In this document: in pieces, positions 8,489-17,412 of the stretch | Numbering within the stretch: the stretch's first letter is position 1 | Layout: each line of letters starts with the position of its first letter | NCBI GenBank assembly: GCA_041390025.1 | Contig: JAWKQR010000024.1 | Coordinates: 17,506-81,505 of the forward strand | Direction: 5' to 3' | Length of the DNA: 64,000 bases | Source of the DNA: JBFFMO01 sp041390025 | GTDB lineage: Bacteria > Myxococcota_A > Bradymonadia > Bradymonadales > Bradymonadaceae | Position numbers and translations under genes: made by a program | The notes under the pieces: model-generated | The model's database searches: none | What the model saw: the letters and a program-made list of their open reading frames with translations, nothing else | Told to the model about the DNA's origin: nothing

Positions 8489-8830
8489 GGCCATGGGCCG
8501 GCAACCTCCCGACCCAAATCCCACGCACGGACCCGAGGCCATGGGCCGGCAACCTCCCGGTTGCCGGATTCGGCGATAGCCGAACAGCGAAGGTCTCTGT
8601 GGGCTTCGCCCATTCGGCAACCAGAGGTTGCCGACCCAAATCCCACCGGCAACCTCCCGACCCAAATCCCACGCACGGACTGGAGGCCATGGGCCGGCAA
8701 CCTCCCGGTTGCCGGATTCGGCGATAGCCGAACAGCGACGGTCTCTGTGGGCTTCGCCCATTCGGCAACCGGAGGTTGCCGACCCAAATCCCACCGGCAA
8801 CCTCCCGACCCAAATCCCACGCACGGACAG
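8489..8830. repeat. 148-bp-period tandem repeat, two full copies plus a partial
   Basis: Two near-identical 148-bp units (about 8535-8682 and 8683-8830) follow a shorter partial unit at 8489-8534. The phrase GGCAACCTCCCGACCCAAAT recurs at 8500, 8648 and 8796. Each full unit contains the inverted repeat CCGGCAAC-6 nt-GTTGCCGG (first at 8546-8567). The repeat is open in several frames on both strands, but I see no start signal or coding character and treat it as non-coding. It fills the space between the ACP and the next lipoprotein gene and may act as a transcription boundary. ATGGGCCGGCAGCC near 13488 resembles one part of the unit. Positions 8831-8949 hold nothing recognisable. Confidence 0.85.
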
Positions 8831-8949
8831 CCCACGGCCACGCGGCGCAAACTAGATTCACACCGGGTTCTCTGTTAGCCTCAAGGCCAACTGAAAGCGC
8901 TGGAAATCAGCGGTCTTTCAGCGCACCAACCAATGTAAATGAGCTAAAA

Positions 8950-11193
8950 ATGACTGTCCGTTCGTGGTTCCTAATTCTGGCGCTCACCGTGCTCGGCGCG
9001 TGTTCGGCCGACGACTCCAACAACCAACCTCCTGTTGTTGCGCTCAACGTGGGCGCCTCGGTGAACATCGAGGTCGGCGAAACGCTGTCGATTGAGGTCA
9101 GCGCAAACGACCCCGAGGGGGGCTCGTTGCAGTTTGACTATCAAGCCAAACCCGACGGCAATTGGTCGCTCTCGAGCGCGCAGTTCTTCAAGTCGGCCAC
9201 CGGAGCACGCTTGGATTGGGCGCCGATCGCCAGCGACGTCACGACCACCGAACCGTTGCGCCTGATCTTCATCGTCAAAGACGACGCGGGCAAAACCACC
9301 GAAAAGACCGTCAACGTCACGATCACTCCCGGCAACGGAACCCCGCGCTTTACCAGCAGCGCCAGCGAGCTTTACGACCCACGCGTGGGCAAGCCGATGA
9401 AGTTCGAGGTCACCGTCCGCGACGACGACTCGAACGAAGTGACCATGACGATGGTCGAGGCCGGCGCACCCATTGGATCAAGCTTTACGCAAACCGACGC
9501 GTTCGCGGGTGTTTTTGAGTGGTTGCCCACGGTCGAACAAGCCAAACGCCGTGTGCATTCAGTCACGTTTGTCGCCGACGACGGCGTCAACGACCCGGTC
9601 GAAATGACCGTGACCATCGTCATTCGCTCGAACTCCGGAACGGTCATCAAACCCGGCCAAACCGACCTCGCCTGTCCGGGCGAAGCGGTCATCGGGCATG
9701 ACCCGTTGGCGGCGCAGACCACGCTCGGCGACTACGTGATTGAAGCGAGTCTGATCGGCTCCAACGCCACACGCTACGACGAAATGGTCATCTACTGGAC
9801 CATCGGCAACCCCTACGGCGAAGGCTCGGACGACCCCAAAGACGCCTTTGAAGGCATCACCATGGAGTCCGAAAACGGCACCGATTTTGTCGGCGCGATC
9901 GGCAACCAAGCGAGCATCATCCAGCCCGGCGTTCCGTTGGTGGTTTCGTACACGATCTGCGCGATCGACAAGGACAGCTCGGACGCAACCTCGGTGGTCT
10001 GCGTGCCAAGCACCGGTGAGTTCAACCTTTACCACTCGTTCGCGGCCTACCTGCCCGACGATGCAGCAGAATGCATCGACGACGGTGTGGACGCGTTTGT
10101 GGGCTCCGGAAACGACGACTTCGACAGCGCGTCGCTGATCTCGGACAGCTCGTTCTCGTTCTTCCGCACCTGCAAGAACAACGTGGACTACCACGCGCTC
10201 CAAGTGCGCGCCGGCGAAGCCTACGTGTTGGCGGTCGTCTACGGCAAAGACCTCGCACCGACGGTCACGGGCTACGACGACGCACGGCAGCCGCTGAACA
10301 TGAAGACGTCGTCATGCACGGGCTTGTCGACGCTGGAAGTCACAAACACGACAAACAGCACGCAGACCTACTACGTCAAGGTCGAAGGCCAGAACAACAT
10401 CGAGTACCAGGTCCGCGCCGTGAAGACCCAAGGGGGAAGCGGCGGATGCAGCGACGAGGCCCTGGAGCCAAACGAAAACGCCATCGACGCAAGCCCTGTG
10501 TCGGCGGGGGACACGGTATCGGCCGAAATCTGTGACGAAGGCGACATCGACGTCTACGCCATCGACCTGAACGCCGGCGACGAAGTCCGTGTCATTCACG
10601 CTTTCAGCAACGCGGCGGGCAACCTCGACATGACGCTGTTCCCACCCTCACAGGCCGATGAAATCAGCCCATCGGGCAGCGGAGTCGCGTTCACGTTTGG
10701 ATTGGTCGACGAAGAAGTCCTGACCCACACAGCCACCGAGACCGGCACCTACTACCTGCTGGTGTTCAACAACAACCCAAGCTCGGTGCCCTACACCCTG
10801 GATTTCCGTGTGACCGCCGCGCCGCCTTGCCCCGACAACGACACCTACAGCGGTGGTGGAGGCAACCACACCCAAGCCACGGCAGCGCTCATCCCCACGA
10901 CCGACGAAGTGACGCTTAGCTCACTGACAATCTGCCCAGGGAAACCCGATTGGTACCAACGCACAGAATTTACCGGCGCGTCGGTGCTCGGCGAGCTTAC
11001 GGTCAACGCGGGCGAAGGCACGATCGACGACATCAGCTTGGAGGCTTACAACCTTCAAGGAACCAAGATCGCCGACGGCGCAAAACTTGGGAACACACTC
11101 AGCTTTGACTACACACCGGCATCCAATGGCCAAGTGTTCATCAAGGTATCGGCGACCGCGAAGACCAATTACGAACTCTACATCCTGCGTTAA
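8950..11193 (+). CDS. Surface lipoprotein with Ig-like and PPC domains
   Basis: Exported lipoprotein of 747 residues with lipobox LTVLGAC at the N-terminus. Two Ig/cadherin-like segments follow (the first contains NDPEGG; the second contains RDDDSNEV and FVADDGVNDPVE). A middle domain of unknown type and at least two bacterial pre-peptidase C-terminal (PPC) domains come next, recognised by EPNENA...ISAxICDEGDIDVYAIDL-like phrasing near residue 500 and again near 630. PPC domains are beta-sandwiches of secreted proteins. I start at the ATG at 8950, the only start that gives a signal peptide. It is followed 3 bases later by a paralogue. Confidence 0.8.
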   Translation: MTVRSWFLILALTVLGACSADDSNNQPPVVALNVGASVNIEVGETLSIEVSANDPEGGSLQFDYQAKPDGNWSLSSAQFFKSATGARLDWAPIASDVTTTEPLRLIFIVKDDAGKTTEKTVNVTITPGNGTPRFTSSASELYDPRVGKPMKFEVTVRDDDSNEVTMTMVEAGAPIGSSFTQTDAFAGVFEWLPTVEQAKRRVHSVTFVADDGVNDPVEMTVTIVIRSNSGTVIKPGQTDLACPGEAVIGHDPLAAQTTLGDYVIEASLIGSNATRYDEMVIYWTIGNPYGEGSDDPKDAFEGITMESENGTDFVGAIGNQASIIQPGVPLVVSYTICAIDKDSSDATSVVCVPSTGEFNLYHSFAAYLPDDAAECIDDGVDAFVGSGNDDFDSASLISDSSFSFFRTCKNNVDYHALQVRAGEAYVLAVVYGKDLAPTVTGYDDARQPLNMKTSSCTGLSTLEVTNTTNSTQTYYVKVEGQNNIEYQVRAVKTQGGSGGCSDEALEPNENAIDASPVSAGDTVSAEICDEGDIDVYAIDLNAGDEVRVIHAFSNAAGNLDMTLFPPSQADEISPSGSGVAFTFGLVDEEVLTHTATETGTYYLLVFNNNPSSVPYTLDFRVTAAPPCPDNDTYSGGGGNHTQATAALIPTTDEVTLSSLTICPGKPDWYQRTEFTGASVLGELTVNAGEGTIDDISLEAYNLQGTKIADGAKLGNTLSFDYTPASNGQVFIKVSATAKTNYELYILR

Positions 11194-11196
11194 ACC

Positions 11197-13353
11197 ATGC
11201 ATCGAATCCTTCCCCTACTTTTGATGCTCGCCGCCTGCAGCACCGACGCCGGCGGTGTGAACCAACCGCCAACACTGTCGATCGACGTCACATCCGAGAT
11301 CTCGGCGACCGTCGGCGAGGACGTCGTTCGTGTCACACTCACCGCCGAAGACCCCGAGGGCGGCGCTGTGACGCTGTCGATGGTCAACAAACCCGAGCGC
11401 GCCGAGTTTCAGGCCAACGGTTCGTGGGGCGTCTTTACCTGGGATCCCATCTCGTCGGACGTCACGCCTGCTGGCCCGCTTGAGCTCGTGTTTGTCGCGA
11501 CCGACGAACGCGGCGCGTCCACTGAAAAGGTCGTGCTCGTTGTAGTTCTTGCCGGCAACGGCGTGCCCCGCTTTGTCAGCTCGTCGAGCGTGCTTCACAA
11601 CGTCGGCAGTGGGCCCGTCAGCTTTGAGGTCAAGGTTCGCGACGACGACTCGAACGACGTCATCATCCGCATGCCAGAAGGCTTTGCGCCCGAGGGTTCG
11701 GACCTGACCAAAACCGGCGAATTCACCGCTCAGTTTGGCTGGCAGCCCACCGCGGAGCAGGTGCAACAACGCATCCACACCGTAAAATTTGTGGCGACAG
11801 ACGGCGTCAACGACCCCGTCGAACAGGACGTCACCATCATCTTAAAGAAGGACAGTTCGACCAACACCACCCCCGATTCGTCGGGGTGTTTGTTCGAGGA
11901 CACCGTCACGTACGAACCTCTCAAGGCGCAACGCAATACCTCGGATTATGTCATCAGCGCGCGGTTGACGGGCGTGGGCGGCTACGACCGATTGACGCTC
12001 AACTACACCACCGGCGACGCGTTTAACGACTACAGCGCCGATTGGAAAAGCGTCGAGATGACGCCCGAAGGCGACCGTTTTGTGGGTGTGATTCCAAACC
12101 CACTCGGCCCCGAAATATCCGAGATCTATTACGAGCTGTGCGCGATCAACGACGACCCGACCGAAGAAGAGAACTTCCCCGTGCTCTGCGGTCCATCGAG
12201 CCTCTACGACGGTTTCCTGGCGTACCCACCCAGCGAAAACGAATGCGAAGACGACAGTTTTAGTTACGTGGACGACTTCGAGTCTGCGTCCGATATTCCG
12301 GGGGACGAGTGGCTGTATCGCCGCATGTGCGAAGGCAAAGACGACTTTTTTGAGGTGGGGCTTGGAACCAATCAGGAAGCCACGATCTACTTCACGTTCC
12401 CTACGTGGGCGAACCCCACGATCGAGGTCTACAACATCGACGGCGTCCTTGAAGAGACCGCCACGAATTCCACGTGCGGTGGGTTCACGGACGTCTTTGT
12501 CGCCAATACGGGCGCGCCGACCAAGAAGTATCTGAAGGTTATCGGCAACGCCGAGGCCACAGATTTTTCGTACCAAGTCACTGGAAGTGTCGTCTCAACG
12601 GCCGACCCGTCGACATGCATCGACGCCCAGTACGAGCCCAACGAAGAAGCGAGCAACGCCACCGCGGTCACCAGCGCAAGCGCGATGTTCTCGGGCTTGG
12701 AGATCTGCCGCAGCGACGACGTCGATGTGTTTTCGATCCAAGCCTCTGTGGGCCAACAGATCAAGGTTCGGGCGGAGTTTCAGTCGTCGATCGCGGACAT
12801 CGACCTCAAGCTGTTCTCGCCAACCCAAGAGGTAGGCCGCAGCAAATCCGCGGTCGGCTACAGTTTGGGCATCGGCGACGTCGAGGAGATCACTTACGTG
12901 GTCAAAACCTCGGGAACCTTCCACGCGATGGTGTATTCGGTGGACAACCCCAACCGGTACTCGTTCACGGTCGAAGTCACCGAGGCGCCCATGACGTGTA
13001 CGGATACCGATTCCTTCGAGCCCAACAACACGCAGGCGACCGCAAAACTGTTCTTTGAAGGGACCACCGACAACCTGCAGTCCTGCGGATTCGAAAACGA
13101 CTGGTACTCGTTCTACGTGTTCAACAGTCTGGACTCGTACGAGGTCGAGCTCACGCCGGATGCGGGCGCGTTCACAATGACGTACGCGGTCGAATTCTGG
13201 AACACGTTTGGCAAGATTTCGGAAGCCACGTTGAGCGCCGGCAAGTTCAAAGCGACGTTGTATCCCATCGGCACAGGTGAATACTTCATCGTCGTCAAGC
13301 CGATCCTCGACGGGACCTACTCGCTGAAGCTGACGCGATTTTCAACAATTTGA
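11197..13353 (+). CDS. Surface lipoprotein with Ig-like and PPC domains (paralogue)
   Basis: Lipoprotein of 718 residues, lipobox LLMLAAC, with the same domain order as its upstream neighbour: two Ig-like segments (AEDPEGG; RDDDSNDV and FVATDGVNDPVE), a cysteine-containing middle domain, then PPC-like domains (YEPNEEA..., DVDVFSIQ; FEPNNTQA). No catalytic domain is visible in either protein, so a structural or adhesive surface role is more likely than an enzymatic one. The pair presumably arose by tandem duplication and is co-transcribed. The last 25 bases around its stop recur at 14653-14677. Confidence 0.8.
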   Translation: MHRILPLLLMLAACSTDAGGVNQPPTLSIDVTSEISATVGEDVVRVTLTAEDPEGGAVTLSMVNKPERAEFQANGSWGVFTWDPISSDVTPAGPLELVFVATDERGASTEKVVLVVVLAGNGVPRFVSSSSVLHNVGSGPVSFEVKVRDDDSNDVIIRMPEGFAPEGSDLTKTGEFTAQFGWQPTAEQVQQRIHTVKFVATDGVNDPVEQDVTIILKKDSSTNTTPDSSGCLFEDTVTYEPLKAQRNTSDYVISARLTGVGGYDRLTLNYTTGDAFNDYSADWKSVEMTPEGDRFVGVIPNPLGPEISEIYYELCAINDDPTEEENFPVLCGPSSLYDGFLAYPPSENECEDDSFSYVDDFESASDIPGDEWLYRRMCEGKDDFFEVGLGTNQEATIYFTFPTWANPTIEVYNIDGVLEETATNSTCGGFTDVFVANTGAPTKKYLKVIGNAEATDFSYQVTGSVVSTADPSTCIDAQYEPNEEASNATAVTSASAMFSGLEICRSDDVDVFSIQASVGQQIKVRAEFQSSIADIDLKLFSPTQEVGRSKSAVGYSLGIGDVEEITYVVKTSGTFHAMVYSVDNPNRYSFTVEVTEAPMTCTDTDSFEPNNTQATAKLFFEGTTDNLQSCGFENDWYSFYVFNSLDSYEVELTPDAGAFTMTYAVEFWNTFGKISEATLSAGKFKATLYPIGTGEYFIVVKPILDGTYSLKLTRFSTI

Positions 13354-13527
13354 CGTCGTGGCATGGCCCTCGAGAACCTCCAACTCGCCGAAGTCTTGAA
13401 GACCGAATCCCCTAAAAGCTTCATCTCTTTGAGCGCATTCGGGCCTGCGAAAACGAGCCACTCCAGTAGTATGACACATGGGCCGGCAGCCACCGAGCTT
13501 CCACTGCAACCCTTCGCCAACCAAGCG

Positions 13528-14232
13528 TTAAGGTGACGTGATCACGACGCCGTTTGAATCGTCGCCATCGTCCGGCCCACAACCCGTTGAGGGACAATCG
13601 GGTTCTTGAGGCCGCCCGCAGCCGGGTTTGATCTCCGACGTGGGTCCCAACGCCCATTTTTCGAATTCTTCAGGCGTAACAACAGTCGCTTCAGGACATT
13701 TCGCGTCATAGTCTGACTGGTTGGCCAGCACTTCATTCTTGAGCGTTGACCAATTGGTTGGGAAATCTATCGAGCTGTTTTTGGAGGCCGAATTTATGTC
13801 TACAGCATACGCGGATTTCCGTGCTTGAACCCAAACACCGTTCAATTCCCGTAGAGTAAAAATCGCGTCGTGGTTCCCACCCGAGGGCACTGAAAACGAG
13901 ACTGTATTGTATTCAATGAATTCAATGGTTGAACCAACTTCGAACGAAGGATTTGTTGATCCCAATACCGTTGCAGTGTTTACCTCGTAAGACTGCCAAT
14001 AATACGGTTCTTTGACATCACAGCTGGGGTCCGGTGCGACATGCTTCGACGCTACGATACGCACAAGCGCAACGGTTTCATAAGGGTCGGCTAGACTGCA
14101 CGATGTTGCCGGGGGCCCCCCGTAACTATCGGACGTAGAAAGTACCGAAAAGTCCTCAACTTGTCGGACATCGTCCGAAGACGACTCACACGCGACCGCG
14201 CTCAACAAGGCAAAAATCACTATTTTCTTCAT
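13528..14232 (-). CDS. Lipoprotein of unknown function
   Basis: 234-residue protein with a clear lipoprotein signal (MKKIVIF...LLSAVAC) and GGAGGAACCC just before the ATG at 14232; an upstream in-frame start would spoil the signal peptide. The mature part has an 'ETVALVRIV' beta segment and several Cys, and the C-terminus is rich in Cys-Pro and Asp (CGRPQEPDCPSTGCG). I do not recognise a family. It is convergent with the PPC lipoprotein pair. About 50 bases at its 3' end are repeated at 14579-14652. Confidence 0.7.
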   Translation of the reverse strand: MKKIVIFALLSAVACESSSDDVRQVEDFSVLSTSDSYGGPPATSCSLADPYETVALVRIVASKHVAPDPSCDVKEPYYWQSYEVNTATVLGSTNPSFEVGSTIEFIEYNTVSFSVPSGGNHDAIFTLRELNGVWVQARKSAYAVDINSASKNSSIDFPTNWSTLKNEVLANQSDYDAKCPEATVVTPEEFEKWALGPTSEIKPGCGRPQEPDCPSTGCGPDDGDDSNGVVITSP

Positions 14233-14242
14233 GGGTTCCTCC

Positions 14243-14533
14243 CTAAGGTGTGACGGTCCAAACGAGGGCCGACTCTTTGCCTTCTTTCGCAATGAAAGTC
14301 GGCGGTGTCGCGATATTGGGTTCAGTGAAGTATTGTGTGGTTCCCCAGCCGGTAGCGTAGTTCGGACTCACACCACGTGAGACCAACGCAACCCGAGCCG
14401 GTGGGCCAGACTCCTTCCATGTCATCCAGAATTTGCCTGCAAAAAACGCCACGTCCGTCGGTTCTGTGGCGAATGCCTTAGTCCTGATGACAAGTTGTGC
14501 AACGTTCGATGTAGTCTCTCCATCATCCCAGTT
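14243..14533 (-). pseudogene. C-terminal fragment of a lost protein
   Basis: An open stretch of 96 codons without a convincing start reads NWDDGETTSNV...FWMTWKESG...LVWTVTP and stops at 14243. It looks like the tail of a beta-propeller or repeat protein: one W-x-x-W strand and one ESALVW strand. The 5' side runs into the short duplicated segment starting at 14579. A GTG at 14452 could start a 69-residue product but has no ribosome-binding site. I read it as a remnant left by rearrangement. Confidence 0.5.
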
Positions 14534-14578
14534 TCAGCGAGGTGTCGCAAACATCGGTGTGTTTGGGCCGAAAGCAGT

Positions 14579-14677
14579 CCAAGCGTTAAGGCGACGTGAT
14601 CACGACGCCGTTTGAATCGTCGCCATCGCAACCCGTTGAGGGGCAATCGGGTTGACGCGATTTTCAACAATTTGACG
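14579..14677. repeat. Rearrangement scar: fused 3' ends of two nearby genes
   Basis: Bases 14579-14652 copy, with a small internal deletion, the 3' end of the 13528-14232 lipoprotein (CAAGCGTTAAGG, GTGATCACGACGCCGTTTGA). This joins directly to an exact 25-bp copy (14653-14677) of the end of the PPC lipoprotein gene (original at 13331-13355). The scar lies immediately before the end of mnmE. Confidence 0.8.
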
Positions 14678-14687
14678 GCCCGTCGTC

Positions 14688-16049
14688 CTATTTTCCGACA
14701 CAAAACTCCGCAAAAATCCGATGCAGGATATCGTCGGTTGTCACACGCCCCACAACCTCGCCTAGCGCGTCGAGCGCTTCACGCAGGTCCAAGGCAATGA
14801 TCTCGTGGTCCATGCCGTTGTGGAGCGAATGGCGAGCTCTGTGAAGGGCTTCCACAGCGTTGCTGACGTGTTGCAGGTGACGCGCGCGACTGAGCAGCAC
14901 GCCTTCGCCGGAGGTCAGCTCCCGCCCCATGGCCGCCAACGCAGTAAAGAGCTCGGTTCGGCCTTGCTTTTGCCCGGCGTGGGATGTGCCGATGACGTTG
15001 TCGAACCGGTTGATGAGCTGCCGGTCGTCGTCGGTCAACCCCGTCGCCAAGTCTTGTTTGTTCAACACCACGAGCGTGGTCGCAGGCGGGAGCACCTTCA
15101 ACGCGTCCACCGATTCGCTCGGCAGCGGCACCGATTGGTCCACGAGCCAGACCACCATGTCGGCGCGGTCCATCAGCTCGCGGCTACGTTGGATGCCAAT
15201 CGCCTCGACTTCGTCTTCCGTGCGTCGAAGCCCCGCGGTGTCGACCAAGCGCAGCGCCACGCCATCAAGCAAGATCTCTTCTTCGAGGAAGTCGCGGGTT
15301 GTTCCGGCGACGGCCGTCACAATGGCACGCTCCGTGCCGTGCAGGGTGTTGAAGAGCGTTGATTTGCCCGCGTTGGTCGGCCCTAAGATGACCACCCGAA
15401 CGCCCTCGCGCTGCCGTCGACCTTGGTCGAAGCTGGCCCGCAGAGTCTCCAAGTCAGGAAGCACAGCTTCGATGCGCTTTAGAATCTCGTCGAATTCGAT
15501 CTGGTAGACGTGCTCTTCGTGGCTGAAGTCGATGGCCGACTCCACCAAGATCATCGCCTCGACCACGCGGTCCTGAAACCCTTGTACAGCCTGCCCGAGC
15601 GCGCCTTCGAGGTGCTCCAGCGCGAGCTTGTGCGCGGCTTCGCTGGTCGCGTTGACGAGGTCGGCGACGGCTTCGGCTTGGGTCAGGTCCAACCGACCGT
15701 TTAGAAATGCGCGTTCGGTAAACTCACCGGGTTTCGCCACGCGGGCGCCAAGCGCCAAGCAAGTGTCCAGCGCACGACGCAAGATCACCGGTCCGCCGTG
15801 CAGTTGAAGCTCCACGACGTCCTCGCCGGTGTAGCTGTGAGGACCGGGCATGTAGACCGTGAGCGCCTCATCGATCAGCGCGCCGTCGCGGTCATGGATG
15901 CGCGAAAAATGCAGCTTGTGCGACTCCCACGTGGCGCGGGATGGGACAAGCTTCCCCAAAATCGTGTGGGCGAGTGGTCCGCTGATGCGGACGATCCCAA
16001 CGCCGCCCCGGCCGGGAGCGGTCGCGATGGCGGCGATGGTATCCGGCAT
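14688..16049 (-). CDS. mnmE: tRNA uridine-5-carboxymethylaminomethyl modification GTPase MnmE
   Basis: 453-residue MnmE. The N-terminal folate-binding domain begins MPDTIAAIATAPGRGGVGIVRISG. The G1 loop is GPTNAGKST, the G2-G3 region has GTTRDFLEE and DTAG, and NKQD is the base-specificity motif. It ends FCVGK, the essential C-terminal Cys motif. With MnmG it makes the cmnm5/mnm5 modification of wobble uridine-34. It lies last in the conserved rpmH-rnpA-yidD-yidC-jag-mnmE order, 3 bases after the R3H protein. Confidence 0.97.
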   Translation of the reverse strand: MPDTIAAIATAPGRGGVGIVRISGPLAHTILGKLVPSRATWESHKLHFSRIHDRDGALIDEALTVYMPGPHSYTGEDVVELQLHGGPVILRRALDTCLALGARVAKPGEFTERAFLNGRLDLTQAEAVADLVNATSEAAHKLALEHLEGALGQAVQGFQDRVVEAMILVESAIDFSHEEHVYQIEFDEILKRIEAVLPDLETLRASFDQGRRQREGVRVVILGPTNAGKSTLFNTLHGTERAIVTAVAGTTRDFLEEEILLDGVALRLVDTAGLRRTEDEVEAIGIQRSRELMDRADMVVWLVDQSVPLPSESVDALKVLPPATTLVVLNKQDLATGLTDDDRQLINRFDNVIGTSHAGQKQGRTELFTALAAMGRELTSGEGVLLSRARHLQHVSNAVEALHRARHSLHNGMDHEIIALDLREALDALGEVVGRVTTDDILHRIFAEFCVGK

Positions 16050-16052
16050 GGT

Positions 16053-17393
16053 TTACGAGCGGGGCTCGAGGCGAAGCTTTCGGAACGAGCCGACGCCTTC
16101 GCTCTCGGTTTTGATGCCTTTCTCGTTCTCAAGAGCGCGGTGGACAACGCGGCGTTCGAACGAGTTCAACCCGGCGATCAGGAATGACTTCCCGATGGCA
16201 CCGACGGATTTCGCGAGAACCACGGCCAGGTTGTCGAGCTGCTGCGTGCGACGCTCGCGGAAGCCGTTGACGTCGAGTGTGATCTCAATGTTTTGCGGCG
16301 AGTCCGAGTCGAAGATCACGGCCTGCAGCCACGTCTGAAGTGCGTCCAGACGCTGCGGCGTGCGGCCGTTTCCGAGCAGGTGGCTCTCGGCGTCGGCACC
16401 GTCGAGATCAAAGCGCACGACGTTTTTCTGAATCACAGCGTTGACCGAGAATTGCAGACCGAGCTTGGTTCCAAGCTCCGAAAGAAGCTCGGTGCCCTGC
16501 TTGGCGACATCGGCAGCGACGAACTTCTTCTGTTCACGCTCAGGACGTGGAGCCCGCTCGGGTTTTGCTTGGCCTTCTTCAGCCGCGTCTGGCTTGCGAC
16601 GACGGCGGCCTTTTTGCTCGCCGGCGGGAGCTGCCTCAGCGGCGGGCGCGGCTGCGTCGCCCTCGGTCTTTGCCTGACGCGAACGGCGTGGCTTTTCGGT
16701 TTCGGCAGGAGCTTCGGCAGCCTTGGCGGCCTTGGCTGGTTTTGCGTCGGCGTCTGCGGTCTTTGCTGGGGCCTTGGCTGCCTTGGCGGGAGCCTTGGCG
16801 GCCTTTGCTGGAGCGGCTTTTTCAGCAGTCTTTGCGGGCGCCTTGGTGGCCTTCGCTGGGGCCGCCGCTTTTTCGGCAGTCTTTGCAGGAGCCTTGGCTT
16901 CTTTCGCGGGAGCTTTGGCGGCCTTGGCTGGCGCCTTGGCAGCCTTCGCCGGTGCATCGACTTTCGCGGCCTTCGCAGGGGCCTTGGCAGCCTTGGCAGG
17001 TGCATCGGCTTTGGTGGCCTTCGCGGGAGCCTTGGCTGCCTTCGCCGGAGCCTCGGCGGCCTTTTCAGCGGTCTTCGCTGGAGCCTTGGCGGCCTTCGCG
17101 GGAGCCTTGGCAGCCTTGTCCGAAGCCTTCGCTGGCGCCTTTGCAGCCTTGTCCGCGGTCTTCGCAGGGGCCTTGGCGGCCTTTTCAGCGGTCTTCGCTG
17201 GAGCCTTGGCGGCCTTCGCTGGCGCCTTGGCAGCCTTGTCCGCGGCCTTTGCCGGAGCCTTGGCAGCCGAAGCCTTCGCAGGTGCTTTGGCGGCCTTTGC
17301 GGGAGCCTTGGCGGCTGGTTTATCGGCGGCTTTCGCCTTGGAGGCCGTCGTCTTTTCTGTTTTGGACGACGCAGGCTTCTTCGTTTCTGCCAT
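16053..17393 (-). CDS. khpB: Jag/KhpB-like R3H RNA-binding protein with histone H1-like Ala-Lys-Pro repeat N-terminus
   Basis: 446 residues. The first 240 or so are tandem (K)AAKAPAK units, as in histone H1 C-terminal tails and AlgP-like proteins. A transition segment follows (ETEKPRRSRQAK, KGRRRRKPD), then a KH-like region and a C-terminal R3H domain with SFERRVVHRALE and TESEGVGSFRKL. Jag/KhpB binds RNA and is normally encoded between yidC and mnmE, as here. Its usual Jag_N domain is replaced by the basic repeat tail. The repetitive DNA is prone to slippage, so repeat number may differ between strains. Confidence 0.85.
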   Translation of the reverse strand: MAETKKPASSKTEKTTASKAKAADKPAAKAPAKAAKAPAKASAAKAPAKAADKAAKAPAKAAKAPAKTAEKAAKAPAKTADKAAKAPAKASDKAAKAPAKAAKAPAKTAEKAAEAPAKAAKAPAKATKADAPAKAAKAPAKAAKVDAPAKAAKAPAKAAKAPAKEAKAPAKTAEKAAAPAKATKAPAKTAEKAAPAKAAKAPAKAAKAPAKTADADAKPAKAAKAAEAPAETEKPRRSRQAKTEGDAAAPAAEAAPAGEQKGRRRRKPDAAEEGQAKPERAPRPEREQKKFVAADVAKQGTELLSELGTKLGLQFSVNAVIQKNVVRFDLDGADAESHLLGNGRTPQRLDALQTWLQAVIFDSDSPQNIEITLDVNGFRERRTQQLDNLAVVLAKSVGAIGKSFLIAGLNSFERRVVHRALENEKGIKTESEGVGSFRKLRLEPRS

Positions 17394-17412
17394 GTTTGAC
17401 TCTTCCGTTGGC

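Noticed and set aside
8628..8855. Several overlapping open frames within the 148-bp repeats
   Set aside because: They arise from the repeat being free of stops in many frames; there is no ribosome-binding site, and the same peptide recurs in shifted registers.
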